A stretch of 31,683 nt of DNA, from assembly GCA_002812745.2 (NCBI GenBank), contig NCSJ02000438.1, positions 1-31,683 of the forward strand, given 5' to 3'. The stretch is from Scytalidium lignicola. Its lineage: Eukaryota; Ascomycota; Leotiomycetes. Positions within the stretch are counted from its first letter, which is position 1, and each line of letters begins with the position of its first letter. Positions 17,660-28,650 of this stretch are shown here, piece by piece. Made by a program: the position numbers and the translations under genes. The notes beneath the pieces were generated by a model. The model was not told where the DNA came from and searched no databases. It saw only the letters and a list, made by a program, of their open reading frames with translations.

Positions 17660-20118
17660 CTAGAGCTACTTTAAAAATAGCCATACATTATAGCTCTTAA
17701 ATTGCTCAAATCTGTAAAGTTTTCCCAATTGTATACTAATTGCCTAATTGGGAATAGCTTTAAATCCTTCCTTTGTACAATTCTCCGTTTTGCCACCTAC
17801 ACTGTAATGTTTTACTTATTTTACCACTTCTAATTGTACTTTATTCATATTTAACAGTTGTTTCAGAGTATTAGATAGCTTTTCTTTGGTCATGGAATTA
17901 ATTAGATTTGTAGTTTCTTCAATCTATTATACTTTAGTAATCTAGTATTGTTTATATGTTTAACAGAAGTACATCATGTTAATTATAAGCTGCTTTTCTT
18001 GTATAATTCTCAACTTAATAAAGTAATTGTACAATAACCTTGAATTTGTACATATAACCAGTAAAAGGTTAATTTTGAGGATTCCTTTGATAGTTAACTT
18101 GATTATAGCTTTTATATTAAACTTATAAGTTATTCTGTATAGTTCTAAGGTTAAAACATTGTGTATAACCTTTTTNATACTTAATTAACATTTAATGTAG
18201 TGTATTTACATTTCCTTTCTAGTTTACAAGTATTATAATATAGTTAATTTGTAATAATAAATTTTTGTTATTTATAAATAAGGTGTTTATAAAGACTAAT
18301 AATTATAATATCTTCTTTTCAAGCTTGACGAATTGTATTCTTTTAACAACATTTTAGATTTGTTATTATAAGTGTTTTTTNCAATGATTTCATGTCTTTT
18401 TAGCTAAGATCAATAGTTTAAACAGTTATTAATAAGTTATATAATACTTTTGGTTAGTAAACTAAAGTTATATATACTCTCTAAGCATATTGTACAATAT
18501 ATTACTCTTTAATAATAAAGTTCTAATGTATAATTCCTTATAAGCTTGTTATAATAGCCGATTTCCTAGTTATAAACTGTAAATTAACATATTAATACTC
18601 TTAAGTAAGTAAAATTCTAGTATTATTCAGTTGTATAATACTTTTATTAAATTTGATTTTCTTATTAGTAGTCAGTATTTTATATTCTTTAACCAGGAAA
18701 TTAACCTTTTTCAGTTATTCTTATTTTAGTTCAACAAATTGAATGTCTTTGACAAATAAAGTATTATTAGTTTAAAGTCTTACAACATTAAAAGGTTCAG
18801 TACTATATAACAAGTATAAGTTATATATTAACAGTTTTATAATAAGTACTTTAACATAATAAAAGTGATAAGTCTAGAACTAATAGTTTCCAACTTTAAA
18901 AACTCTGTAAAGTAGTTTTACAACTTGTAGAATTGACTTTTTACAAAGACTAAGTTGTTTTATAAGCTTTGAAGGTAGTTGTACATAAAAATCCTGATTT
19001 AACAAAATAATAAACTATATATATGTTTGTAAAATGTCTTGTAAGTACAAGTTTATGTTTTTATACTTTATAACGGTAATACAAAGAATAATACACTAGT
19101 TAATATGTTAAATAGTAAATGATTAAGTCAAAACAAGCTTCTTCTTATTGTCCTTGTAAGCTTATACTACAAAACATAACTTTTTAAAAACTTTTTTAGT
19201 TTTTTTNATTTTTGATTTTGTTTACAAATTTAACATTGAATATATATATATTGTTAAGTACATTTTGAAGGTTTACAACTTTGAAAACACTTTTTTCAAG
19301 TAATTTTGATATTTTAACTTGACATGAGATTGTGAATTGAAGTTGTTTAAGTTTTTTGTCTTATAAGAAGATAATAACTTCAAAGTATTTGCGAGGTCTT
19401 TTACGTTCACGCTTTACTAGTAGTATTAATAGTAGTAAAGTAACAATAATAGTTAATTTGTTAGGTTTCTTTTAATGTTCTTTAACAATTGTAGTTTTTA
19501 ACTTTAACAGATTGATTTCATCGATTTCTTTTATAAGTATAAAGTATAATTTTATAATTGTTGACTTAAATAGTATATTTTTATGTAGTAGTGTTAATAT
19601 ACATGTTTTTCTGTTTATACTTACAAGCTTGTATAGCTTTTTTTNAGCTTTTGTTCTAACTTGTATTTCCTACTCTTCACACAAGAATGTCTGAATTTAA
19701 TAATAAGTTATAAGTAGTACTTACATTAAAGTTGTTGTATATATTGATTATATTTTGTACTTATTGTTTTACTCTGATTTTACTGATTTCTTTTNATAAC
19801 TTTTTTGATTGTTATAACTCTTTAGTTAACAATTGAAGTTAGAATATTAAGTTTTAACATATATAAATAAGCATTATAAACTAATAGTGTAAAGATAAGT
19901 TTATCAAGTCTTATTGAATTGTTAACAGCTTTAAACATTATTTGTAAAGTTATATCTTTGTTAAGATTATAAATTTCAATTATAATTATCTGGTAAGCAT
20001 ATTATATAAGTGTATAGTATTGTTTAATATAATTGATTAAGTTATAAGCTTCTACTAGAATAGCTTTTAAGGTTGTTCTTATAATTGTAGTATTTTACTA
20101 GAATTTTTTACAAGAAGA
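17660..20118 (-). pseudogene. Copia-3 pol: integrase C-terminus, reverse transcriptase, RNase H (degraded)
   Basis: Minus strand from right to left. The integrase C-terminal segment (about 19690-19520) has LYKLVSINRKTCILTLLHKN and ILFKSTIIKLY. A Lys/Arg spacer with a K-R-P-R-K-like word lies near 19395-19420. Reverse transcriptase (about 19250-18740) has AYKDNKKKLVLT, LYLQDILQTYI (D kept; Arg and Ala of RDI.QAY changed), LLNQDFYVQLPSKLIKQL, and LQTNNTLFV at 18755-18778, where T-D-D-T-L is expected, so both catalytic Asp are Asn. The RNase H part towards 17660 is faint. Frequent stops; four n bases after T runs. It parallels 30380-31268 of Copia-4 word for word. Confidence 0.88.
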
Positions 20119-20161
20119 GCATTGTAATCACTCTGGGGGGAGGAAACTGGCCATAATAAGG

Positions 20162-20217
20162 GTGTAGAGTGTAAAGTGTAGTGTAGAGTGTAGAGTGTAA
20201 AGTATAGAGTGTAAAGT
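20162..20217. repeat. Minisatellite, 7-bp unit TGTARAG
   Basis: About eight units of TGTAGAG / TGTAAAG (one shortened, one TATAGAG) in 56 bp. The R position alternates between G and A. Confidence 0.85.
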
Positions 20218-20377
20218 AGGATTCAGAAATTGTATTTTGCTATCATATATTAGAACACATAAAAGAAGCTACAGTGCATATAAATTGTATGGTACAAAGA
20301 CTTAATTGAATATTATGACAGATGATTCTAGTATACTGTGATATGATCCTTAAGCTTATCACCTGACAGCCCTTCAA

Positions 20378-20407
20378 TTAAGGGGTTTAAGGGGTTTAAG
20401 GGGGTAA
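20378..20407. repeat. G-run repeat, 9-bp unit GGGGTTTAA
   Basis: Three consecutive units (TTAA-GGGG-TTTAA-GGGG-TTTAA-GGGGG). It resembles a telomere-like G-strand in style but is not the fungal TTAGGG unit, and three runs are one short of a classical G-quadruplex. Confidence 0.7.
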
Positions 20408-20999
20408 TAAGCCAACAGTGTCAATTTTTACAGAAGATTATGTAATTTGTACAATGTCTTTTTTTACGAAAACGTTTTCAGTATTATATAGGATAACTAG
20501 ATACGAAGAGTAACGGCAAACACACAAGTCCACCATATATTTGTAAATCCATTCCAGGGTCTCTTCTGCCGATGAAAGACCAGATTTTGGTCTGAAATTT
20601 ATCTCTTAACGTGAGGAGATATTGCATTAAGTCTAGTATTATATCTACTTAATCATAATGATGATGATAATAATGATCTATTCCGCCTGGCTAAGCCTAA
20701 AAGGGCACTAGTACTACACTTCTGTCTAATACAATTCTATACAAATAACTCCTTCCTTACACTAGCCTATGTTATGCGTTTTCATATCTTGTTATTAGTT
20801 GTTAATCTATATATATTCTAACTCGCTGGTTTCCTGCATTTTTATATGTTGATAAGTGTGCTTAGAGGCCTTTCTCTAGTTGTACAACGTCCTATTCTCA
20901 GTAATTGAATCAAGAGCTTATCAATACAAGTTATAAGGTGTATTATCAAGGTTATAATGTTAGTTTATAGTTTAGACATTTTATGGCTATCATATATTT

Positions 21000-23900
21000 G
21001 ATCATTGTATTTACTATTATTATATTAAGGCTCTAATTCTTCTTGCTTTTTACTTTCTTACTAAGGTAATATATTAAATTCCTAGCTTTCTCTTTTGTCT
21101 TTTGCATCATTAGTTACTTTTGTAATTCTTACTGTATATACTTAAATAAGAAATGTTCTATTATTTCTTTTACTTGTTTATATACATATATCTTTGTCTT
21201 AGCTACTTTAATTTTGAAAAGAAAATTATTCAGTTTATTCTTCCTTATACATAACTATATTAAAATCCTTGTTTACCTCTTATTAAGCTTGTTGTACAAC
21301 ATTTAAGTATACTTTCCTAATAATGTATTATCTAATCATCTTAAGTATTCCTTTACTTCTTTAAGTATATCTTTAGCCTTCCTTTCCCTAAGAGCTTTAT
21401 TAGTTATAATCAATTTAGCTTAATATATATTATTTTCTAGTTTCTTTTCTTTTATTGTAACCTCTTAAGCTTGTCTTCTAACTTCCTTTGTCAAGTTGAA
21501 TTTCTTCTCCTTAAGACTTAAACCACTTTAACTTTCACCTTTATCCTTTTTAACTTTGTTATAATTTTGTATATTTAGTTAATGTTGATTTACTTTGATT
21601 ATTATTATAGTTATTATATTACTTGAACTACTACTAAGTTATTAGTAAATATTATTATACATTTAATTATATAATCAAAGTCAATCTCTTGAAATGCACT
21701 AGTTATTGTTATTAATTTTGTTGTATAAAGGTTTTACTCTACTCTTAATCTTAATATAATTGATTTTGTTGTTAGTTCTCTGATAGTTATATATTAGTTA
21801 GTATAGTTAGTTATACTCCTTATATTAACTAGTTCTTTCTTAATTAATACTTTTATTATTATCAAGATTCTATGCCTTTACTTGATTTCCCTTTTTACTT
21901 CTTCTAAGTTTATAATACCTTTTATATAGTTCTCTTATAAGGTAATAATATATAGTATAATTGTTTTTATCTTGTTTATTAGTATTTTCTAACTGATCTT
22001 TATTATCTTTTATAATAAGGATATGAACTTAACATATTCTTTAATAAGTATTTTAACTAACAAGTATGTTTATAATAATAATCATGTATATATTTAAAAC
22101 ACAATTGCCTTCCTTATATACTAGTCCTTTATACAATTCAAATTAGCTTTTACTTTAGCTATTATTATAATTACTATCTTGAATATACTGATAATTGCTT
22201 ATACTCTTACCTTTTATAATCTGTTCAACATAATTGCCTCTTTACTAATATACTAATATATCTACACTACTAATGCATAGTCAATTACAAGTATTACAAT
22301 TGTTATAAATAACTTTCTTATAATTAGTATTAATATAACTTGTAACCTTCATAATGTTATAATTACTTTTAAGCCTTTAATTGTTACCCTTAAGATATAT
22401 TCTCCAAATTATAACTTTGTATTTAGTATTACTTTTAACAGTTTAACACTTTCCTTTAATTTGACTTTTGTTCTTTTTATATTATATAATTGTATACTTG
22501 TCTTTAATTTATTCCTCATGAAGTAAATTAGTGTTATTTTATCTTGTTCAAATGTAGTTTTATTATACTTTTCCCATTGTATAACTTTATTAATTATCTT
22601 TTCAATTATAAGTCTGTTTACTTTTGCTAACTCTTTTATTACTTAGGTTAAATAATTATTTACAAACATTATTAACCCTTTTTTAGAAGTTAGTTTCTGT
22701 TGTATTAAGTTAACGTTGAAGAATAAGAAGAGTATTAAGGATAAGGATAACCCTTGTAACAGTCTAGCTTATAATAGTTTTTACATTTCTAATATTATAC
22801 TGTTAATCATTATCTTTACTGTTTTGTTAAAGTAAAAAGCATTAATTTAATTGATTATATATTATAGTATTCTATGTATCCTAAGCCTTTATAATAATCT
22901 TTCCTTATACAATTTGTTGTAAGCTCCTTTCATGTCAAAGCTAATAAGACTTAACACTTTCTTCTTCTTCTACACATTGTATATATACTCTTGTAATAAT
23001 ATTAACACTTGTTTGGTAAACTATTATTTTCTAGTATGAAAGTAATTTGTTAATAACAATCCTTAATGTTCTATTATGTATAATAATCTTTTTATTATTA
23101 TTACTTTTAAAATCTTTCCTAATGTTAATAATAATAAGATTAATCTTTATGCTTTAACTATTATATAATCTCCTTTTCTTAACTTCTTCAATAGTATAAT
23201 CTTTATGTTTCTTCATTATTTAAACAATTCTTCTTCTTTTAAAAATATTTAAAACAAGTATATAATAATATTCTTAATTACCAACTAGATTTACTTCTAT
23301 ACTATAGCTTATACCTTGTCTTCCCTTAATGCCTTCTATAAGTTTATGTTAAATACTTTCCTTTTTACTTCTTCTACTGTTAATTGTAATATCTTTATTA
23401 TTATCCATTAACTTTTCTTTCTTTCTTCCTTTATCTCCTCAAGTAATAAGAAGAAGAATATAATTAATAACTCTTTTGACTATTCTACTATGCTTTATAT
23501 TGTTATACTGTTTGTTCTCTTTAATTAAAGGATCTTGTTAAATATTATACTACTTTCTATATTTAAGAACTTGAAGATTTGTTATATATTCTTACTCTTA
23601 CTTAAGAAATTATCCTAANTATACTTTCTTTTGCTTATTAATTGCCTTATAATATTCTCTTATAATGTTTTTAGCTTGCTTTTCTAACTCTAGGATTACT
23701 CTTCCTCTTCTCCTTTATAATTTAACTTAATTCCTCTAATAAATGTATACCTTCTTTAATTGTGTTAAGTTAGCTGTTTATTATTGTTTTGTATACAATG
23801 ATAGCTTAGCTTTTAACGTTAAGCTTTAAATTGCTTTTATTATTACCTTTATAAACTTGTTAGTTTATTATTGAATATTACTTAGTAATAGCTTATTTTA

Positions 23901-24740
23901 TAACTTCTCCTTAACTCTTTCTTTTATCTTCTTCTATAATATTTTCTTTATGAGCAATCTTTTTGTTTGTAGTATTTTTAAAGTCTTTAAGTTTACAATT
24001 ATCTTTATAGCCTAGTGATTTAAACTATGCTTTGTTTTGTGTATATTACACTTAGTTATGTTCCTTATTATCTTATTAAATGCTAATACTAAGTTAATCA
24101 TCAACTCTTAGTCTCCTTATTATTATGTTTTAATTTCTCTTAATAATAAACTTTATAACTTGTACTTATTCATTAGTTTTATAATTAAGTTAGCCTTCCC
24201 TTGCCTTACTAATATGATATTATTACCTTCTTATAGTTGGTTATGCTTGTTAAAGTCCCTTATTACTATTGTTTTTATCATTTCCTTAACTCTTCTTTGT
24301 ATTATTTGAATGATCTTCTGTATCTCTTTGATCCTTTCTTCTAATGCTTTTCTGTTTACTAATTTTATATATATTATTATAGTTAAAACCTTGTATGTTT
24401 ATAATTAGATAATTATCATTATAATATCTGATGATTTTACTAGGATTTACTTTGATTTGATGTTACTCTTAACTTATAATATACTATGAATCTTCTATCT
24501 TCCTTTATTATACTTTGTCAATATTAGTTTAGTCTAGTTCTTATAACTATTTAATATAATGATTAGTTTCCCTTTTGTCTCTTATACATATAATTCTAAC
24601 ATTATTATAATTCTAAAGTCTTATAAGCTCTTGTCATTCATTAAGCTATGTTAAGTTGCTCTTTGTTTTTACATATTTAGTTGTAATATTTTTAATGTCT
24701 TATTCATATCATAGAAAGTAGAGGATACAACAAGTTAAGT
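21000..24740 (-). pseudogene. LINE ORF2: endonuclease, reverse transcriptase, RNase H (degraded)
   Basis: Endonuclease: MNKTLKILQLNM (24671-24720; the Asn is the usual first active-site residue) and IIIMLELYV (Glu kept; S-E-P expected), then LNSYKN, TKLILTKYNKGR. Reverse transcriptase: LLQEYIYNV and LISFDMKGAYNKLYKERL (about 22903-22950, catalytic Asp of FD kept), and MFVNNYLT at 22652-22666, where F-A/V-D-D is expected, so both Asp are Asn. Thumb-like part: EQDKITLIYF and KLLKVILNTKL. Then SKEAIMLNRL and LNCIKD. RNase H: ITNYTN (Y-T-D-G expected) with ILRLRVE, NLYTTKLI. Many stops, none conserved as a true end. Confidence 0.88.
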
Positions 24741-26240
24741 TGTATAATTTATGTAAGCTTAAACATAATATATACTTAAGTACTTGAGATTGACAATTAT
24801 TATACTAATACTTTACATTAGTATACTTTTTACACTTTTGTAACTTCTTATAATTAAAAGCTTTATGTTTTAACTCTTGATAATTATAACATTGTTCTAC
24901 TTTGTCCCTTTGTTTAAAGGGCTAAGTATAAGTTAATTCTCTTGTTACATAGAAGTAATTTTCCTGTAATAGTCTATTAACTTCTTCTTGCTTTGTTATA
25001 TATATTATTATTAAGTTATACACTTTTCTTACTTCTTTCTTGCTTAACTATACAATTTTTATAATGTTAACTCTATTCTTACTCCTTAACTCTTTTATTA
25101 TATTAAGTATCAGGTTATTATTATTATTAATTACTATTGTTTAGTTTGTATTGTTTACTTTTACTAGGTAAAATTGATCTTAAAGTACTTATAATCCTTT
25201 AATTCTTAATCTCTTTACTACTTCCTTTACTATTCTAAGCTTAGCCTTATCTTTACAAGCAATCTTAACCCTTCTCTTATTTTTAACATCTTGAATTATT
25301 ATTGTATATCTTTAGTTATCCTGATTTATCATTTTCTAAACTTCTTCTTTAATAATCTTTTTTATAAAACCTAATTACATCTTCAGTTAGTTTTCTTTAT
25401 TAACTTGTATAATATCAACTATACACTATGTTAGTTTTGTCCTATTAGTCTTCAGCCTTATATTATTTGGCTAGCTTGTTAATAATAAGAAGTTAACTGA
25501 TTATAATAATACTGTTAAATATAATAATGTTAATAAGCTAGTAATTAAGCTCATTCTTCCTTGTACATTAACGTTTAGACTAAAGAACATCTTTAGTAAT
25601 TATATGTTCATCTTTGTTAATTACATCTTCATTTTTATAAGTTGATTATTAGTCTTTACTAATTGTATTTTCGTCTTTATAATTTAATTGTTGATTTTTG
25701 CTAATTATATTTTCATCTCTGTAATTTAGTTATTAGTTTCTGCTAATTATGTCTTTACCTCCATAAGTTAGTTATTAGTCTTTGTTAATTATCCTCTTGT
25801 TTTTACTAATTGTTTGTTAATACTACTCATTTATATTTTAACTTTTTTCTAATTTCTCTTTCAGCTTTCCAATCTTCACTTTCAAAGCTTTGTTCAACTT
25901 ATATATCTCCTTTATTGNTTTTTATTATTACTTTTATCACTTAAGTCNTTTTTGTCCTTCTTGGCTATTAGTGTTATAACATCTTTTAAAGTAATAACTA
26001 AAACTAATATTATTATGCTTATTACTATGATTGTTTTGAGTAGTTAGCCTTAGCCTTGCTTTATTATACTACTCAGGGTATTCTAAAAGAATTCCTCGTT
26101 TTCTAACTTTTTGTTCTCTTTATTTTCTTTAACTTTTAACATTACTCTTAATTCTCTCCTTAGTCTTCCTCTTAGACCGCTATCTTCCTTTATCATACTC
26201 TCCAGAACCCTCAATGTTCAAGGCGCATAGTGGTAGAGCT
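24741..26240 (-). pseudogene. LINE ORF1 / gag-like part with CCHC knuckle (degraded)
   Basis: The right end reads VLESMIKEDSGLRGRLRREL, then VKENKENKKLENEEFF with few changes. Next come five 14-residue repeats (25585-25805), a long linker, a conserved block with VVKRLRIKGL and VKVNNTN, IIKELRSKNRVNIIKI, LSKKEVRKVYNLI and LLQENYFYVTRELTYT, and the knuckle CYNYQELKHKAFNYKKLQKC (24823-24898). In the knuckle the first Cys is kept, while the second and fourth ligands are Tyr and the His is kept. In Tad1 elements this protein binds the RNA. Two n bases (25918, 25948) disturb the frame. Confidence 0.82.
25585..25805 (-). repeat. Five tandem 42-bp repeats encoding a two-heptad coiled-coil unit
   Basis: Minus-strand translation gives five units of 14 residues of the form (Q)L-x-x-T-N-N-(Q)L-x-x-x-K-x: LTKTNN.LMEVKT, LAETNN.ITEMKI, LAKINN.IIKTKI, LVKTNN.LIKMKM and LTKMNI.LLKMFF. 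Leu/Ile falls every seven residues. The Gln positions are mostly TAA now and CAA in the better-kept fourth unit, a clear C-to-T signature. A Met (MSSINKQLVK) lies at 25830 just before the repeats. Confidence 0.82.
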
Positions 26241-26260
26241 TAAATCCTGTAGGTTTTAAT

Positions 26261-26359
26261 AGATTTTTACCTTTTACAAGATTTAAAAGGTTATTAATCC
26301 TTTACTCTTCCTTTTGTTTCATATGTTAAGCTTTCTCTACTTAATCATGACTTAGATAA
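26261..26359. other. Spacer between the LINE 5' end and the Copia-4 LTR
   Basis: About 100 bp of moderately AT-rich DNA, with no coding frame. Probably the LINE 5' untranslated region or target DNA. Confidence 0.4.
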
Positions 26360-26551
26360 TGTTAGTAGAATAATAGTTATGTACACATGATATTTATGTG
26401 CCCTTATAAGCTAATCCTGATTAAGTAATAAGAATAAGTAAAGCTCTTATAACTTTGCTCTCTTACCCTTAATCATATAACAACTATAGAATAGTACAAC
26501 AGTATATTATATATATTATGTACTGTACTATATACTACAAGTAAACTAACA
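26360..26551 (+). repeat. Copia-4 5' LTR
   Basis: 192 bp, TGTTAGTAG to CTAACA. Inverted relative to 365-558 and 17466-17659. Leader and gag follow, so it is the 5' LTR. Confidence 0.92.
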
Positions 26552-26960
26552 TTAATCAGTTTATACATACAGATCAAGAGATTATTATTTAATTGGTTGA
26601 ACGTTAAGTAGTTTACTTTTAAAGCTGAATCTCAAAAGATTACAACTTCTGTTCAGTTAAATGTTCAGTAGTCTACTTACAAAGCTGAAATCCACCTAGT
26701 CAAAAGGAGAAACAATTATTTACCAACTTATAACTCAATTAGTTAAATGTTAAGCAGTCTACTTTTGTAATTGTTATTATTAAACTTGTTTTNTGCCAAA
26801 AACAACATATTCAGTTAAACATTAAGCAATTTACTTATAAAGTTGTATAATTAGCTAATTGACTAATTCTATTCGAAAAACTACTTTTTTACAACTTATT
26901 TTCATTAATTTCTATTCAAAAACCACTTATATTCTTTATTACTCTTCTTATAGACTAGAA
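26552..26960 (+). other. Copia-4 leader with four palindromic motif copies
   Basis: Four copies of a motif near 26595-26625, 26654-26685, 26741-26770 and 26811-26845, each containing a form of GTTAAATGTTAAGCAGTCTACTT. Its core AAGCAGTCTACTT fits the interrupted palindrome AAG-N-AG-N-CT-N-CTT. Spacing is about 60-85 bases. The same four copies are present in the left-edge element (1-364). Position between LTR and gag is where packaging or dimerisation signals sit in retroelements; that role is inferred. Confidence 0.75.
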
Positions 26961-28650
26961 ATAATATGTTAAAACCATAATCTTTTACTTTACCTTCACT
27001 TTCATCACAGAATTATAAGCTTTTACAGGTATATAGAAGAACTTTAAGAGTTCACAAAACTCTATGCTTAAGAAGACTAAAGCTATTATACCCTTGAAGA
27101 CATTTGTTCAAGCCTTTAAAACTATAGAATTTATTACTTACAAGTAAATACTCTTTATACTCAAGCATAACCAGTTCTACTTTTCAGCTAATCAAGCACC
27201 TTATACTAGTACTAGTAGACTATACATGTAAAACTCAAGAATAACAGGAAATATAGTAAAAATAAAAGATATAACAAGGATTATAAAGAAGAATAGGCTA
27301 AAAACCATTATAAAAGTAACAGAGAGTACTGTAAGAGTAAATTAGACAGTATTAATCAAGAAATAAAAATGAGGAATAAACTTCAAGAATACTATTATAA
27401 AGGATATATAAGAATACTTAACTATTAAGGTCTATAAATATCACCTTAACAAAACTAATAATACAAACTTATAAGATTTATTCCAAGAGGACTTCAAGAA
27501 CTTTATAATCAATACCTTCAAGGTTATTACCTAGAAAGAGATACAAAGCTTATAGAATTGCTTCTGCTATAATAATGTACATATAATGCATAATACCAAG
27601 AGTATTACAATTACTCAAACCCTTATAAACATTATACAAGAAGAAGAACAACACTTATAAAGTAAAGAAAACCTTTAATACATTTCTTAAGATCTTTAAA
27701 AAAGACTTATTACCTTTATAATTATTATACTTCTTATAACTATCCATCTTACAGACATTCAAATCAACTTTAAGGTTCTTAGTTTAATATATACAAGCTA
27801 AGAATCAAGTACTTTTCTAACCTTTATAACCTCTTAAAATAACTACTAATAATTCTACAAGTTATAATAAAACTATAACTCTTATCATAAGCTTAACTTA
27901 TCACCATCATCTTCAACTTAACTTGTATATATGAAACAAGTCTCTGATATCATCAAGATGTACATAAAAGACTAGAAGTACAACAAAGTAATTAACAACT
28001 TTGAATATAAATTAATAATTTTTAAGAGTTATTATAAATAAGTAAAATTGTTAAAAGAATTCTATATTAAAGTATTCTTTATTATGTTAACAAGGCTAGT
28101 AAAAAGTCATTTTATTATTAACAACCTTACTAAACACATATTCAAAGAAGTATATACTTACTTATACAACTTCTACAAAGGACTTATATACTATTGTTAA
28201 ATCCATACTGAATAAGAAAGTATAACATTAACCTTGATTACAACTATAAACCTTAGGAAAACAATACTTGAGAATATACAATTGCTTATTAACAAACTTC
28301 AAAAGCTTTAATACAACCTTTAGTCAACTTACAAGATAACTAATATTCTTTATAAGAAGTTGATTACCGTTTGCCAAAGATCTTTAACATGTAAATATAC
28401 TATTTCAAACTTACCAAAAGACTTAAGGTAACTTATCAACAAACTCTACTTGTTTATCATGTTATACAAAAAGGAAAAAGAGTAAGAATACTATAATAAA
28501 ACCTACTTTACAAACTGTTATTATCATATTAATCATAGAACAAACTAACAATTTAATTCACAAGGCTTTAAGTATATTACTTTATACTCTTAAACATAAG
28601 GAAGATATTTCATATACAAAAGAGAAGAATACCAATCATGAAAACACTTA
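26961..28650 (+). pseudogene. Copia-4 gag-like region (degraded)
   Basis: Between the leader and pol, long stretches are open only if TAA/TAG are read through. One frame gives KNHYKSNREYCKSKLDSINQ and KMRNKLQEYYYKGYI. Near 28490-28560 a segment with FTNCYYHINHRTN could be the remains of the C-terminal knuckle (C..C..GH), but the ligands are too mutated for certainty. The correct frame changes or is ambiguous, so neither the start codon nor the length can be given. The call rests on position and on the pol that follows. Confidence 0.6.

Larger units (their letters stand above)
17466..20118 (-). mobile_element. Copia-3: 3' half of a copia retrotransposon
   Basis: Same family as Copia-4: shares its LTR and its pol, colinear from the integrase C-terminus to the region after reverse transcriptase. 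Truncated at about 20118, where homology to 29930-29960 (reverse complement) ends inside integrase. Gag, the integrase core and the 5' LTR are lost. The right junction joins undegraded island DNA directly. Confidence 0.9.
20119..20940. other. Undegraded island between Copia-3 and the LINE
   Basis: About 800 bp without the TA-rich, stop-filled look of the neighbours. It holds the TGTARAG minisatellite (20162-20217), a GGGGTTTAA repeat (20378-20407) and a short ATGATGATGATAATAATGAT patch near 20660. I see no coding frame of useful length, no LTR end and no tRNA-like fold. Probably single-copy intergenic DNA spared by RIP; its boundary with the LINE 3' end (about 20940) is approximate. Confidence 0.5.
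20941..26260 (-). mobile_element. Tad1-like non-LTR retrotransposon (LINE), degraded
   Basis: Minus strand. Order from right to left: ORF1-like N-terminal part with coiled-coil repeats (26240-25580), a gag-like linker, CCHC knuckle (24823-24898), apurinic-type endonuclease (about 24700-24350), reverse transcriptase (about 23500-22550) and RNase H (about 21830-21660). Endonuclease before reverse transcriptase with RNase H at the end is the Tad1/I-clade plan. The left end has no clear poly(A) (poly(T) on the plus strand), so 20941 is approximate. The 5' end (26160-26260) is hardly degraded. The right end meets the Copia-4 LTR at 26360 after about 100 bp. Confidence 0.9.

Noticed and set aside
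20378..20407. Interstitial telomere repeat or G-quadruplex
   Set aside because: The unit is GGGGTTTAA, not TTAGGG, and only three G runs are present.
26205..26260. tRNA-like words (GCATAGTGGTAGAGC, GTTCAAG) suggesting a tRNA or SINE
   Set aside because: No matching acceptor stem or T-arm in the right order, and the stretch lies in the readable LINE N-terminal region.
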